The position numbers and the translations under genes were made by a program. The notes beneath the pieces are model-generated. The model saw nothing but the letters and a program-made list of their open reading frames with translations, searched no databases and was not told the origin of the DNA. This document shows, piece by piece, positions 18,501-25,683 of a stretch of 34,211 nt of DNA. Numbering within the stretch: the stretch's first letter is position 1; each line of letters starts with the position of its first letter. The stretch covers positions 1-34,211 of the IMG/VR virus record IMGVR_UViG_3300025889_000465; one strand, written 5' to 3'. The DNA is from a virus.

Positions 18501-19633
18501 TCTCCACTAATCAAATATGCTTTTCCAAAGGACTGAGAATATACGCTTATTTGGTTTGTTGGGTATAAGTATTCACTTTTGGTTTTACCAGAAATAAAAC
18601 ATCCCGTGTATCTTTTAGTACCAGCAGTTAAGTTTCCAGCATTTTCTTTTATGTTAACAAATGAAATAGTTGCATTTGGGTTACTCAGAAACAAACGAGT
18701 TTCCAAATCAACTGTGTACAAGTTATAGTCACCATCGTTTATGGTAAGCATTTGATCTGTAGAATATGGGTTACCAACAGTGACGGGCCTATTAATATAA
18801 AAGGTTCTTGGAAGACTATTTCCATCTGTGCAATACAAACCAATTCTATTTCCAATTACTTCTACTTCAATCTCAAAACGATTTTCTCTGCGGAAATCTA
18901 ACTCTCTTGTTCTCAGCAAACGAGTATAACTATAACTATCATTTGCATTATCGTAGTATATGACTCCTATTTCTCCTACTGGTCTGAGGCCCGTTGGATG
19001 GTTTACATCTTCTGATGCGGAAAACACAAACAAATCTTCTTGGAATTCCGCAGAACCAATAACGGTAAAGTCCACATTAGCACTGATGTAGTCACGAATT
19101 AATGTAATAGTACACAAATCTCGTTCCCCTGGGTCACTTATATGATAAACAACATAGTTGTTGTCTGTTATGGAGTTTTGATAGAACTCAAAATATCCAT
19201 ATGTTGAAGTTATGCTTGTAAGAGAAGTAAAAGTAAACGCAGTTCCACCGCCTCCGGCAGCTAAGATAAGCCCCTTTATTGCATTTGAATAATTGAGAAG
19301 GGTTTGGTTTTGATCAGCAACAGCATTAACTATTGTTTTTGTTCCTGATGTATCCTCATAAACAATTTTTCCGCTGTTATCATCAGCAGGAACTCCACCA
19401 CCACTTATAAGTCCAGATACAGTTACATAAACACGATAAAGTTTTGTTGTAGCAGCTGCTTGAGGAATAGTAATTTGCAAACTATTTCCCTTGACCCCCA
19501 TAATGCCACCAAAATTTGCACCATCTGTTTGACGATGACGAATATCGTTAGCATCAACATAGTTACCCTTACCGACATATTGCGGATCGGTATCCTTGTC
19601 CATAAAACCAGAAGGAGTTACTCTTACTTGCAT
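15530..19633 (-). CDS. large tail stabilisation-type protein (1367 residues)
   Basis: The N-terminus (MQVRVTPSGFMDKDTDPQYV, then a GNYVDANDIR-type phrase) and the C-terminus (FGKYLKVKLSLEAAGHNQKL) match, by memory, the 'stabilisation' tail proteins of crAss-like and related podoviruses, which sit below the ring proteins and carry beta-propeller and beta-sandwich domains. The protein is beta-rich throughout with no obvious coiled coil. A Gly/Ser/Thr-rich segment (about 70-160) looks like an inserted sandwich. It starts on the last base of the preceding stop (TAATG). Two exact GGGnCTCAGA copies (complement 18992-18983 and 15886-15877) and one near-copy (17580-17571) lie inside. No hydrolase motif is evident. 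The structural role is well supported by context; the specific name is an inference. Confidence 0.7.
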   Translation of the reverse strand: MQVRVTPSGFMDKDTDPQYVGKGNYVDANDIRHRQTDGANFGGIMGVKGNSLQITIPQAAATTKLYRVYVTVSGLISGGGVPADDNSGKIVYEDTSGTKTIVNAVADQNQTLLNYSNAIKGLILAAGGGGTAFTFTSLTSITSTYGYFEFYQNSITDNNYVVYHISDPGERDLCTITLIRDYISANVDFTVIGSAEFQEDLFVFSASEDVNHPTGLRPVGEIGVIYYDNANDSYSYTRLLRTRELDFRRENRFEIEVEVIGNRIGLYCTDGNSLPRTFYINRPVTVGNPYSTDQMLTINDGDYNLYTVDLETRLFLSNPNATISFVNIKENAGNLTAGTKRYTGCFISGKTKSEYLYPTNQISVYSQSFGKAYLISGDEPGNLTNKGITLSVNNIPADIYEYFELVAIEYEGATISAKTVQRYPIKEGQTALLVEHTDLGQDNIPLSLNEILAITSKYTKAATLKLFDNRLTASNLTEQLDLNLSEWATTIKHSLEQKDLDSVGLMGSDFSAAEPNYKFGEYMNPENVHSYTGYMMNDTYRFGIQVKYKDSGKWSVPYYVDDIRFDFLNYNVTDNSSVPASWRRTANNIDQNLTKGSTAGVGSNLDTDLALYTRAYYVSFNNINMDYIETSTGKRIRELISGFRFVRSERIPEVITTGLLVIGQSDSKSNVIPYPTPGDKILALTGSDKPDYGFLCSPDIYFGTTQYTYRAGDKLKVIGSYKGINSSATGTSTSGRSDTGYKYSVSNDSSRYIDYCGYFDDNKFAYTDVTINAHAELTGIGSVDLAGQPVSKARNETGGTAFITRVSNFQHAFKFPASIFRTFGDIDVQNEDNGAYYAQVFRDLGANLKYPKNKEFSTYESTGHIYTLTGAENGLLTQSVFGGDVFTQKTHMQLYMADTYQSAAERGGYGWGFYSQNITNTQMRTLDQHNNEFSGPGFLFPQNTDKSNSSPYGTPSFKDGSFGAGLIYWLEQWPEVSNQTNYNEGYSWQDKVLVETGYDVNNTYDGRKPATIIWSGSKIVGSKVDSYRIFQPLDFADLDLTYGEIAHHDVINNAFYTWQDYSFQRQYFRDASLVNSKEGSEIVVGAGSILGAPGVELTSIGCDKKWSIILGHNTNGKETAYWYNDRLQKFIRLAGDGVQVLSDRGMVSFFTTEGKYNRDNYKPLSGYGVHAVWNDKYSEAIFSFKYTKPLSEVDSYFTIVYDELKNGFVSFHSYNPNIYLRYQNTFFSTKPDEQNKIYLHDSGTEAEYYGTQNEGNITMIMNYDGNISKNFEALQVNSTKIPFYTWLYTEDHESYLDETEFVERETLWYSPIKNDILTAPFSSNSEDSTRLFGKYLKVKLSLEAAGHNQKLINMIVKFRPMSRLYNQ

Positions 19634-20130
19634 TAGACGTTGGCTAATTTTTGGGTTTGATATTCACGCTGATAGTTCTGCATAATTGCAACTCCGAATT
19701 CTCTTGCATATCGTCTGCTGTATTTCCATCCAATATATGCTACAAGCATTCGCTCCCAATCATCTGGAAGTATCAATGTTCCTTCATCATCTGTTTTCAA
19801 ACCCAAATATTTGATGCCAATTTTTGTTCCATCTGACATACCCAAATTAGAATCAAAAACTATACAATCGTTTTGAATAGTAAAATCAATATCGGGGCAA
19901 TATATTTCTCCAGCAGAGCACAAGAAAACATTGATTAACTTGCTGAAATCTTTTGGCAATTGAACTTTGAAATCCATTGCTTTTTCTTCAACAGTTTTTA
20001 CTTGAAACTTATTGCTTGTCTTATGAGAACGCACAGCTTGATTAATTAAAACCTCAAACCACAAAGCATTTGCTTCGTAACTGCAATTCAATTCTTCACA
20101 AGCAGATGCTATAACATCTTGTATTTTCAT
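19633..20130 (-). CDS. ring/connector-like protein
   Basis: This 165-residue protein is the last of three short genes coupled by one-base stop/start overlaps (TAATG) between capsid genes and the big tail protein. An N-terminal helical part (IQDVIASACEELNC, NQAVRSHKTSNKF) leads into a beta segment (about 55-125) and a C-terminal helix (WERMLVAYIGWKYSRRYARE). This plan of helix bundle plus small beta domain is typical of head-tail connector and ring proteins of podoviruses. The family was not verified. Confidence 0.55.
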   Translation of the reverse strand: MKIQDVIASACEELNCSYEANALWFEVLINQAVRSHKTSNKFQVKTVEEKAMDFKVQLPKDFSKLINVFLCSAGEIYCPDIDFTIQNDCIVFDSNLGMSDGTKIGIKYLGLKTDDEGTLILPDDWERMLVAYIGWKYSRRYAREFGVAIMQNYQREYQTQKLANV

Positions 20131-20768
20131 TATCTAGGAATTTCAGTTTGGTTAGTTCCTGTGATTTCTACAGGGCGTTGTGTTTTTCTAATCAAATCAG
20201 CAGTTATAAAATCTACGATTTCTCTTTGCAAACTTGCATCAACTGGATAATGGTCAATTGTTTTATCAAAATTTGGAATCTCAATTGGATTGTTGAACAT
20301 AGCACGAACCATAACATATTCCAACTTGTTGTTATTATAAAACTGCAAAACCATTCTGTTCTGCTCCAAATGTTTGTAATCCCACATCATTTCTTTCTTT
20401 TGAGAAAAAATAGAATGTTGACTTAGTGTAGAATAACCTTTGCGAATTCTTGGAAATGGTTTCAGACCATTGTTGTGACCAACATATACAAAACCATCGT
20501 TTTCACTTCCGGTAGAGATTACATTGGGGCATTCAAACTCTACAACATCACAATCTGTATCACGATTAACAAATGAAATATCCAAAGTTTGAACCCAAGC
20601 GTCATTGATGAATTTTCCAACTTTCATCATACGCTGTGCAATCAAAGCAGCACGAGCAGTATGAATTTTATTCTCCAAGTATTCATCATCAAAGCGGCTG
20701 TCATTATAACCCATTCCGCTATTGAGATCGTTACGAATTTCATCTATTATTTGTGACAAAAGAATCAT
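20130..20768 (-). CDS. ring/connector-like protein
   Basis: This 212-residue protein has an N-terminal helical module (ILLSQIIDEIRNDLNSGMGY, KIHTARAALIAQRMMKVGKF), a middle beta region built from short strands (LDISFVNRDTDCDVVEFECP, RMVLQFYNNNKLEYVMVRAM) and a C-terminal helical end (SLQREIVDFITADLIRKTQR). The pattern resembles the second ring protein of crAss-like phages. It overlaps both neighbours by one base (TAATG), so the three connector genes should be made in fixed proportion. Confidence 0.55.
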   Translation of the reverse strand: MILLSQIIDEIRNDLNSGMGYNDSRFDDEYLENKIHTARAALIAQRMMKVGKFINDAWVQTLDISFVNRDTDCDVVEFECPNVISTGSENDGFVYVGHNNGLKPFPRIRKGYSTLSQHSIFSQKKEMMWDYKHLEQNRMVLQFYNNNKLEYVMVRAMFNNPIEIPNFDKTIDHYPVDASLQREIVDFITADLIRKTQRPVEITGTNQTEIPR

Positions 20769-21559
20769 TAGGGATTTTCAATTATATCTTGTGCTGCCAT
20801 TTGTCGAGTCATTGGGTCTTTAGTCTGAGCCCCAAAACTCAACACACATTCATCCATCAAACGATAGAGAAACTTGCTTGAATAGTAATCTTCCAAAGTT
20901 GTTGATGTATTTGTAACATCTATAATCAAAGGTGCAGTGCGAACGTAATCTACTTTCACAGATATCAAATCAGTAGACGGGCTAACTTTGATAGATTTCG
21001 GAGTACTCGTTCCATCGTTCTGTGGTTCAAAACGAGGAGTAGTTTTACTTGCCTTATGAAAAGGGCTTCCTTTACGATCAGATTGCTGTTGTTTTACATC
21101 ACGAACAATAACTCGCTTGTATGTCCCTGTAGACAAACCAGAAGTGCCCAAATCAAATGTATCTCCTTTTACCTTTGCAACCGTGTATGAGGTAGCACCA
21201 AATTTAACCGAGTCTCCTTTACGAAGGGTATGATTTGCAGAAGTCAATGTAGTTCCACTAACCGCACTAACACTAAAAGATTCCTCGTATTGTGCTGTCA
21301 TATACATAATATGCATATAATTGGGCAGAAGAGTATTGATTTTAATAATACCCGCAACAGGAATAACGCTCTGTTCCTTAATTAAGAAAGGCATCATCTC
21401 ATCAGCATCAACCTCTAAAGACTCTTTACGCCAATACTTATCTACCAAACGCTGCATTGTCTCTTTGATGAGTGCATTTGCCTTTGCGTTATCTAGATAT
21501 GCCGAATAAGCCTTATCAATTTTTTGCTGTAAGTATGACCAAAATTGTGCACCAGTCAT
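20768..21559 (-). CDS. connector/adaptor-like protein with inserted beta domain
   Basis: This 263-residue protein has the helical N-terminus (SYLQQKIDKAYSAYLDNAKA) and C-terminus (LEDYYSSKFLYRLMDECVLS) seen in head-tail connectors of this kind. Between them, residues about 93-152 form a separate beta module (SVSAVSGTTLTSANHTLRKG, VKFGATSYTVAKVKGDTFDL), similar in type to modules in the capsid and tail proteins of this phage. It is first of the three connector genes. An exact TATATTTG box lies five bases upstream of the ATG and a terminator lies just before that. The GGGnCTCAGA copy is at complement 20833-20824 (GAQT). Confidence 0.55.
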   Translation of the reverse strand: MTGAQFWSYLQQKIDKAYSAYLDNAKANALIKETMQRLVDKYWRKESLEVDADEMMPFLIKEQSVIPVAGIIKINTLLPNYMHIMYMTAQYEESFSVSAVSGTTLTSANHTLRKGDSVKFGATSYTVAKVKGDTFDLGTSGLSTGTYKRVIVRDVKQQQSDRKGSPFHKASKTTPRFEPQNDGTSTPKSIKVSPSTDLISVKVDYVRTAPLIIDVTNTSTTLEDYYSSKFLYRLMDECVLSFGAQTKDPMTRQMAAQDIIENP

Positions 21560-21564
21560 TTACT

Positions 21565-21572
21565 CAAATATA
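21565..21572 (-). promoter_or_regulatory. -7 box in front of the connector genes
   Basis: TATATTTG on the minus strand is an exact TAnnTTTG and ends five bases before the ATG at 21559. The -33 position reads TTTT instead of TTTG. The box lies directly after a terminator, so it probably restarts transcription for the connector and tail genes. Confidence 0.5.
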
Positions 21573-21589
21573 CAAAAAATCAAATAAAG

Positions 21590-21613
21590 AAAAAAGAGGG
21601 CCTTTCAGCCCTC
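21590..21613 (-). terminator. intrinsic terminator after the 285-residue gene
   Basis: On the minus strand GAGGGC-TGAAAG-GCCCTC forms a perfect 6-bp GC-rich stem followed by TTTTTTC. It starts seven bases after the stop codon of the gene at 21620-22477, so it closes that transcript. Confidence 0.85.
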
Positions 21614-21619
21614 CTTCTA

Positions 21620-22477
21620 TTATTCTTCAGTTGTTTTACTTACTCTTTTCTTTTCTCGTGCGCTTGTTACAGGAAGAATATCAAGAATTTCTTTTGGAAT
21701 CTCCAATTGAGCAGAGCCAATTGTTTCTACTTGTGCAAACTCATCTTTATCAATTTTGTCTACTTCGGGTTTGATATAGTTTTCAAACAAATCGTTATCA
21801 GACATAACCATAGAAATCACAGAATCAATGGTAGTTCCACAGTTACGACCTCCAATTTTGTATACGGATCCTTCTTGTCTAATAATTTTATAATGAATTG
21901 CTTTATTTGCATATACCGTAGCAATACGCTCTGCACTGCGAACGCTCAAGAAATTACTCACCATTCCACGTTTAGCAATAGCAATACCGTTCAATGTCAA
22001 ACCAATAAGCGATAAATAAACTTCTTGTGAATTCATACCACGAGGGTCAGAGCCCAAAGCAAAAGCCAAGTTCTTGCGTTCTTGGTCATTCATTGCAGTA
22101 ACTTGAGAAACACAAGTCAACTTTGAAATCAAAGTCTCATATTCAACACGAATCTTTTCTTCTTTAATTTCAAAAACAAATTGTTCTGAAACCAAGTTTG
22201 GATTAGTATATCCTTCTGTATTTACCAAAGGGTGGTTTTTCCAAAAATCTACTACAGCTTTATCTTGAAAATCATCCAAATCCAAAGATAGTTCCAAAGG
22301 ATAACCACTTTCAAAATTGTGTTGAAAAACACGATCATTTTCATCTAAAACGCTAACTACTTTTCGACCGCTAGTCAAAAGATACAACTCTCTTTCAGTT
22401 CTGCGGTCACGATAAGAACCTACTATAGTAATATTACCACGGGTTCTTTGGGGGATTAATTGTGCTTTGATTCTCAT
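21620..22477 (-). CDS. unidentified structural-region protein (285 residues)
   Basis: The gene lies between the decoration candidate and the connectors and is flanked by terminators on both sides, so it is a single-gene transcript. Residues about 1-110 are beta-strand rich (NITIVGSYRDRRTERELYLL, YPLELSLDLDDFQDKAVVDF). Residues about 115-240 are helical (MNDQERKNLAFALGSDP, NSQEVYLSLIGLTLNGIAIA). The tail is charged (SAREKKRVSKTTEE). No known motif is recognised. By place it may be a minor capsid or head-completion protein. The start is supported by the best promoter match in the window, ending 11 bases upstream. Confidence 0.6.
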   Translation of the reverse strand: MRIKAQLIPQRTRGNITIVGSYRDRRTERELYLLTSGRKVVSVLDENDRVFQHNFESGYPLELSLDLDDFQDKAVVDFWKNHPLVNTEGYTNPNLVSEQFVFEIKEEKIRVEYETLISKLTCVSQVTAMNDQERKNLAFALGSDPRGMNSQEVYLSLIGLTLNGIAIAKRGMVSNFLSVRSAERIATVYANKAIHYKIIRQEGSVYKIGGRNCGTTIDSVISMVMSDNDLFENYIKPEVDKIDKDEFAQVETIGSAQLEIPKEILDILPVTSAREKKRVSKTTEE

Positions 22478-22488
22478 AATTCTTTTTA

Positions 22489-22520
22489 CAAATATAAATT
22501 ATTTTATTTACACAGACAAA
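22489..22520 (-). promoter_or_regulatory. consensus Bacteroidota promoter
   Basis: On the minus strand TTTG (complement 22520-22517), a 20-nt spacer and TATATTTG (complement 22496-22489) match both halves of the Bacteroidota housekeeping promoter without mismatch. The ATG at 22477 follows 11 bases after the -7 box. The -33 TTTG is the end of the T-tract of the terminator just upstream, so terminator and promoter share bases. Confidence 0.7.
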
Positions 22521-22547
22521 AAAAGAGGCCATAAAATTATGACCTCT
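22517..22547 (-). terminator. intrinsic terminator after the decoration/capsid group
   Basis: On the minus strand AGAGGTCATA pairs with TATGGCCTCT (10 bp with one G-U pair, 4-nt loop) and TTTTTTTG follows. The plus strand has its own T-run after the same stem, so the hairpin could work both ways. It closes the portal-scaffold-capsid-decoration transcript about 26 bases after the stop at 22573. Confidence 0.85.
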
Positions 22548-22572
22548 CTTTTTTTTAACAAAACTAAATTAA

Positions 22573-23319
22573 TTACTTAACCAAAACATTCTTCAAGCCA
22601 GTAGCCATACCTGTGTTGTTTCCTGCTTCCAAGAAATAGATGTAAATAAGTTCGGCATCTCCTTGACCGCTGATAACGGAATTAGAGCCAGAATTGCTTT
22701 CAAATGCAATTACACTATAATTAGAACCACCAACAGGTAAACCATTTACGCTATTGAAATTACCAGTAGCCAACAAAGCAGCACCAGTACCACCAGAAAC
22801 CTTAGAGCCTCCAGTAGTATAGACAGCGGCCATGTATTGACCTACACCAGCAGTAAAGATGGGATAACCAGCTTTAGCAGTCAAAACCAAAGTCGTAGTA
22901 CCAGAAGCGGTAACACGAGTGTTCCAGAAAGGATGGTTGTTGATAGCAGTGCGGAAAGCATCTCCAATAGTTGTAGCGGTAGCACCACTAGGAGCAGTGT
23001 GAGTAAAGGTAGTTTGAACCTCATTAGGCAAATTGGTATCAAAAGCATCTTTCTCAGCACTCAAAGTTACACGATACTCGCCACCAGCAACGGCAGTAGG
23101 AGTAATAGTAACAATACGCAAAACCTCAGCAGCATATGCTTTGTAATTTCCGTTTTTGACTGCGGTCAAAGAAATAGGAAACATTTTAAAAGCATCAGGC
23201 TGAATAGTAGCAGCTTGACCAGCAAGATTCAAGTATCCACCCTTATTGGTAACTTCAGTTGCAGCAGTAGCAGTACCAGCAGTACCAGGAATACAATAGT
23301 ATTTAATAGATTGTGACAT
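22573..23319 (-). CDS. possible capsid decoration or auxiliary head protein
   Basis: This 248-residue protein, directly after the capsid gene (12-base gap), is rich in Ala, Thr, Gly and Ser with almost no charge clusters: TVTITPTAVAGG-type strands, LVLTAKAGYPIFTAGVGQ, GGTGAALLATGNFNSVNGLP. Such composition and place fit an abundant surface protein of the head, such as a decoration protein or capsid fibre base. No family is recognised. Codon usage looks optimised in the same way as the capsid gene (many GCA, ACA and GTA codons), which fits strong expression. Confidence 0.55.
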   Translation of the reverse strand: MSQSIKYYCIPGTAGTATAATEVTNKGGYLNLAGQAATIQPDAFKMFPISLTAVKNGNYKAYAAEVLRIVTITPTAVAGGEYRVTLSAEKDAFDTNLPNEVQTTFTHTAPSGATATTIGDAFRTAINNHPFWNTRVTASGTTTLVLTAKAGYPIFTAGVGQYMAAVYTTGGSKVSGGTGAALLATGNFNSVNGLPVGGSNYSVIAFESNSGSNSVISGQGDAELIYIYFLEAGNNTGMATGLKNVLVK

Positions 23320-23331
23320 AATAATAAATAA

Positions 23332-24675
23332 TTAGATAGCGAATTCAATCAGACCGCAACGATCTGCAACAACATACAAACCACAATCTGACAAGATGTG
23401 GAAGTCAACACCATCAACGTCACTTGTACCCAAAGATACGCTTTGTCCACCGCTCAAAGTAGCTTTAACGGTTGAAGGATCGCTAGACTCCAAGCCAATC
23501 ATACCTGGAACATAGTTAGCAATCAATTCATCATTGTTAAAGTGATACTTCTGCAAAGTAGCAATAGTACCGCTACCATCAGCAGCAGGAACAGGAGTCA
23601 AGTCGATGAAATAAATAGAATTGCTCATTTTAGGCTTACCATTGATAGCAGAAAGTTCACCACGGAACATTTCGTCATCCAACAAAGACCAACGAACAAA
23701 TTCAATTTCCATACCAGCATAGGCATACTTCATAACGTTCAAACCAGTTACGGCAGTTCCACCCAAGGTATTAGCAGAACCAGCATATTTGATGTAATCA
23801 CCCAATACAGTTTGCAAACGAGCCAAAGCAGCAGTTCCCATCAAGGCAACCAATTTACGTCCACCTTCAGCAGATACACGAACCATTTGCTCCAAGAAAT
23901 CGTTGAAGACAGTTTGGGTCAATTCGCTAGTCAAAGACAAGTAAGAACCGCCATTGTTGATGATAGACCAACGCAAACCACCAGTGGTGTAGTATTCACC
24001 CATAGGTCCTTGTTTGATAGCACGCTCAGAGAAAGCATATTTATACTCCAACTGTTTAGCGAACGCTTTCAAGGTCAAATCATCATAAGAACGCCACCAA
24101 AAATCACCATTCCATTTAACGAAAGAAGCAATACGATCTCTGCGTGACTGGTGAGAAGATTCACGAGTTACAGAAGTCAAAGCGAAATCGGTATCAGGAG
24201 TATAGTTCAAAGTGCTCTTACCAGTAGAAGAACGGTTAGCAGAAGCATCAAAGAAACGCTTGGCTGACATTCCAGGTTGGAAATGAGTAGCATTATTCAA
24301 AGCAGCAACGCTATGAGGAGCAATAGTAATAGTATTTCCACCATAGTTTACATTAGTTACAATACCTTGAACCAAATTAGCATCAGCTACGATATCACCA
24401 ATACGGAATTTAGTTACATCATTCAAAGAAACTTCCAAACCAGTACCAAAAGTAGAAGGTGCAGCAGAAACTTTAGAGTAAACACCCAAGTTACCCAAAG
24501 AACTAATTTCTACTTTAGCCTGAGGGCTAGAAATAGAAGAAGCCAATTTTGAGGTCAACTGAGTCAAAACGTTATACCCGTAATCTTGGGCATAAACCAT
24601 TGCCATCTTATTAGGCAATGACAAACCTTTCAGCAAAAGAGATTGGCTCAAAGGCAGGTTAGAGATTGTAGACAT
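23332..24675 (-). CDS. major capsid protein (HK97-fold candidate)
   Basis: This 447-residue protein follows portal and scaffold, the canonical place of the major capsid protein. Features fitting an HK97-fold shell protein: a helical N-terminus (LPNKMAMVYAQDYGYNVLTQ), a beta insertion at about 65-130 (VSLNDVTKFRIGDIVADAN), a spine-helix-like region around 230-300 (LTQTVFNDFLEQMVRVSAEG, followed by RKLVALMGTAALARLQTVLG) and a C-terminal domain with YAGMEIEFVRWSLLDDEMF and a final ILSDCGLYVVADRCGLIEFA strand pair. The 27-base gap upstream is almost pure A/T with an A-rich leader, the usual Bacteroidota start context. The capsid role is strongly implied by context; the fold is inferred. Confidence 0.75.
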   Translation of the reverse strand: MSTISNLPLSQSLLLKGLSLPNKMAMVYAQDYGYNVLTQLTSKLASSISSPQAKVEISSLGNLGVYSKVSAAPSTFGTGLEVSLNDVTKFRIGDIVADANLVQGIVTNVNYGGNTITIAPHSVAALNNATHFQPGMSAKRFFDASANRSSTGKSTLNYTPDTDFALTSVTRESSHQSRRDRIASFVKWNGDFWWRSYDDLTLKAFAKQLEYKYAFSERAIKQGPMGEYYTTGGLRWSIINNGGSYLSLTSELTQTVFNDFLEQMVRVSAEGGRKLVALMGTAALARLQTVLGDYIKYAGSANTLGGTAVTGLNVMKYAYAGMEIEFVRWSLLDDEMFRGELSAINGKPKMSNSIYFIDLTPVPAADGSGTIATLQKYHFNNDELIANYVPGMIGLESSDPSTVKATLSGGQSVSLGTSDVDGVDFHILSDCGLYVVADRCGLIEFAI

Positions 24676-24702
24676 TTATTTTCTTTTTTTTGTTTTTCCA
24701 GT

Positions 24703-25632
24703 TTAACTCTGGAACAGAGTATTAAAGGCTTCTTGTGCAGCCTCAAGACCAGAACCAACGGCACGACCTCCACTCGTCATATTTTTAGATGGGTTAGAAA
24801 CTTCTTTAATTACTTGTTCCTTTCCTTCATTACGAGCTTTGGTCACATTGGCTTTTACAAGATCTTTTCCATATTTCAACCATAGAGCAATGGAATACAT
24901 CTTTTCAATATCAAACGATCCGTCTTGTCTTTGCAGGCTAAACTCTTTGTCGATAAATGTTTTCAAGTCCTTAGACATTTCGTCTGTAACTTTCAAACCA
25001 TAAATCTCTTTGTTTACCATAGCTTGAGAAAATTCGTTAAGTTCGCTATTGTATTTTTCAGCAACGGCTTTTTGTTGTTCAGCGGCTTGTTGATTAGAAC
25101 TAGTCAACTCTTTCAGTTTATTCGAGTTCTTCTCTTCATAACGCTGTCTAAACGATTCAGCCCATTGTTTCTTTTGGAAGAACGAAGCACTATCAAACTC
25201 ATCAGCAGCTTGTTCGTATTCTTCGTCACTTAAATTCATAAAATCTTTCAACCCCTGTTTTACGATTTGTTCATCTGTCAATTTGCTCAAATCTTGGATT
25301 TGATATTCTTTGACAAAATCATTTAAGGTTTTTCCAGATTTTTTATACTCCATCAAAAGTTTCAAATCATCGTCTAAATCAATGGTTTGTTCTTTTTCTT
25401 CTGTTTTAGTTTGAGCAGTAATGGTTTCTTGGGTTTCTTCTTCCCACCATTGTTTTTCTTCTATTGGCTCTTGTACAGATTCTTGTACAGGTTCTACCGT
25501 AGGTTCTGCTACAGGTTCTTCGACAACTTCTTGTTGCTCAACAACTGGAGTTTCAACTGCTTTTTCGGCAGTTGCAATAGGAGTCTGACTTCTTAGTTGG
25601 TCAGCAAGTTCGGTAAAAAATGATTCGCTCAT
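24703..25632 (-). CDS. capsid scaffolding protein
   Basis: This 309-residue protein lies between portal and major capsid protein. It is strongly acidic and low in complexity at the N-terminus (about 28-75, repeated V/E/P units such as VEEPVAEPTVEPVQESVQEP), then helical and charged with likely coiled coils (about 140-215, WAESFRQRYEEKNSNKLKEL). The C-terminus is short and partly basic (KANVTKARNEGKEQVIKEVS). This is the usual architecture of tailed-phage scaffolds. No protease triad is visible, so it is unlikely to be a combined protease-scaffold. A TAACTTTG box lies 29 bases upstream of the start. Confidence 0.75.
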   Translation of the reverse strand: MSESFFTELADQLRSQTPIATAEKAVETPVVEQQEVVEEPVAEPTVEPVQESVQEPIEEKQWWEEETQETITAQTKTEEKEQTIDLDDDLKLLMEYKKSGKTLNDFVKEYQIQDLSKLTDEQIVKQGLKDFMNLSDEEYEQAADEFDSASFFQKKQWAESFRQRYEEKNSNKLKELTSSNQQAAEQQKAVAEKYNSELNEFSQAMVNKEIYGLKVTDEMSKDLKTFIDKEFSLQRQDGSFDIEKMYSIALWLKYGKDLVKANVTKARNEGKEQVIKEVSNPSKNMTSGGRAVGSGLEAAQEAFNTLFQS

Positions 25633-25661
25633 ATTTATTTTTAAAATTAAAAAACTTTAAA

Positions 25662-25669
25662 CAAAGTTA
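25662..25669 (-). promoter_or_regulatory. -7 box in front of scaffold and capsid genes
   Basis: TAACTTTG on the minus strand fits TAnnTTTG and lies in the 51-base gap between portal stop and scaffold start. It leaves an ordinary A/T-rich leader of about 25 nt. No TTTG is found at the expected -33 distance, so the call is tentative. Confidence 0.35.
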
Positions 25670-25683
25670 CAACTTTATTTTGA

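Noticed and set aside
22041-22055. GGGCTCTGA on the minus strand as a further copy of the 10-mer signal.
   Set aside because: It keeps only GGG and the general look; the CTCAGA half is changed (CTCTGA) and spacing is lost, so it was not counted.
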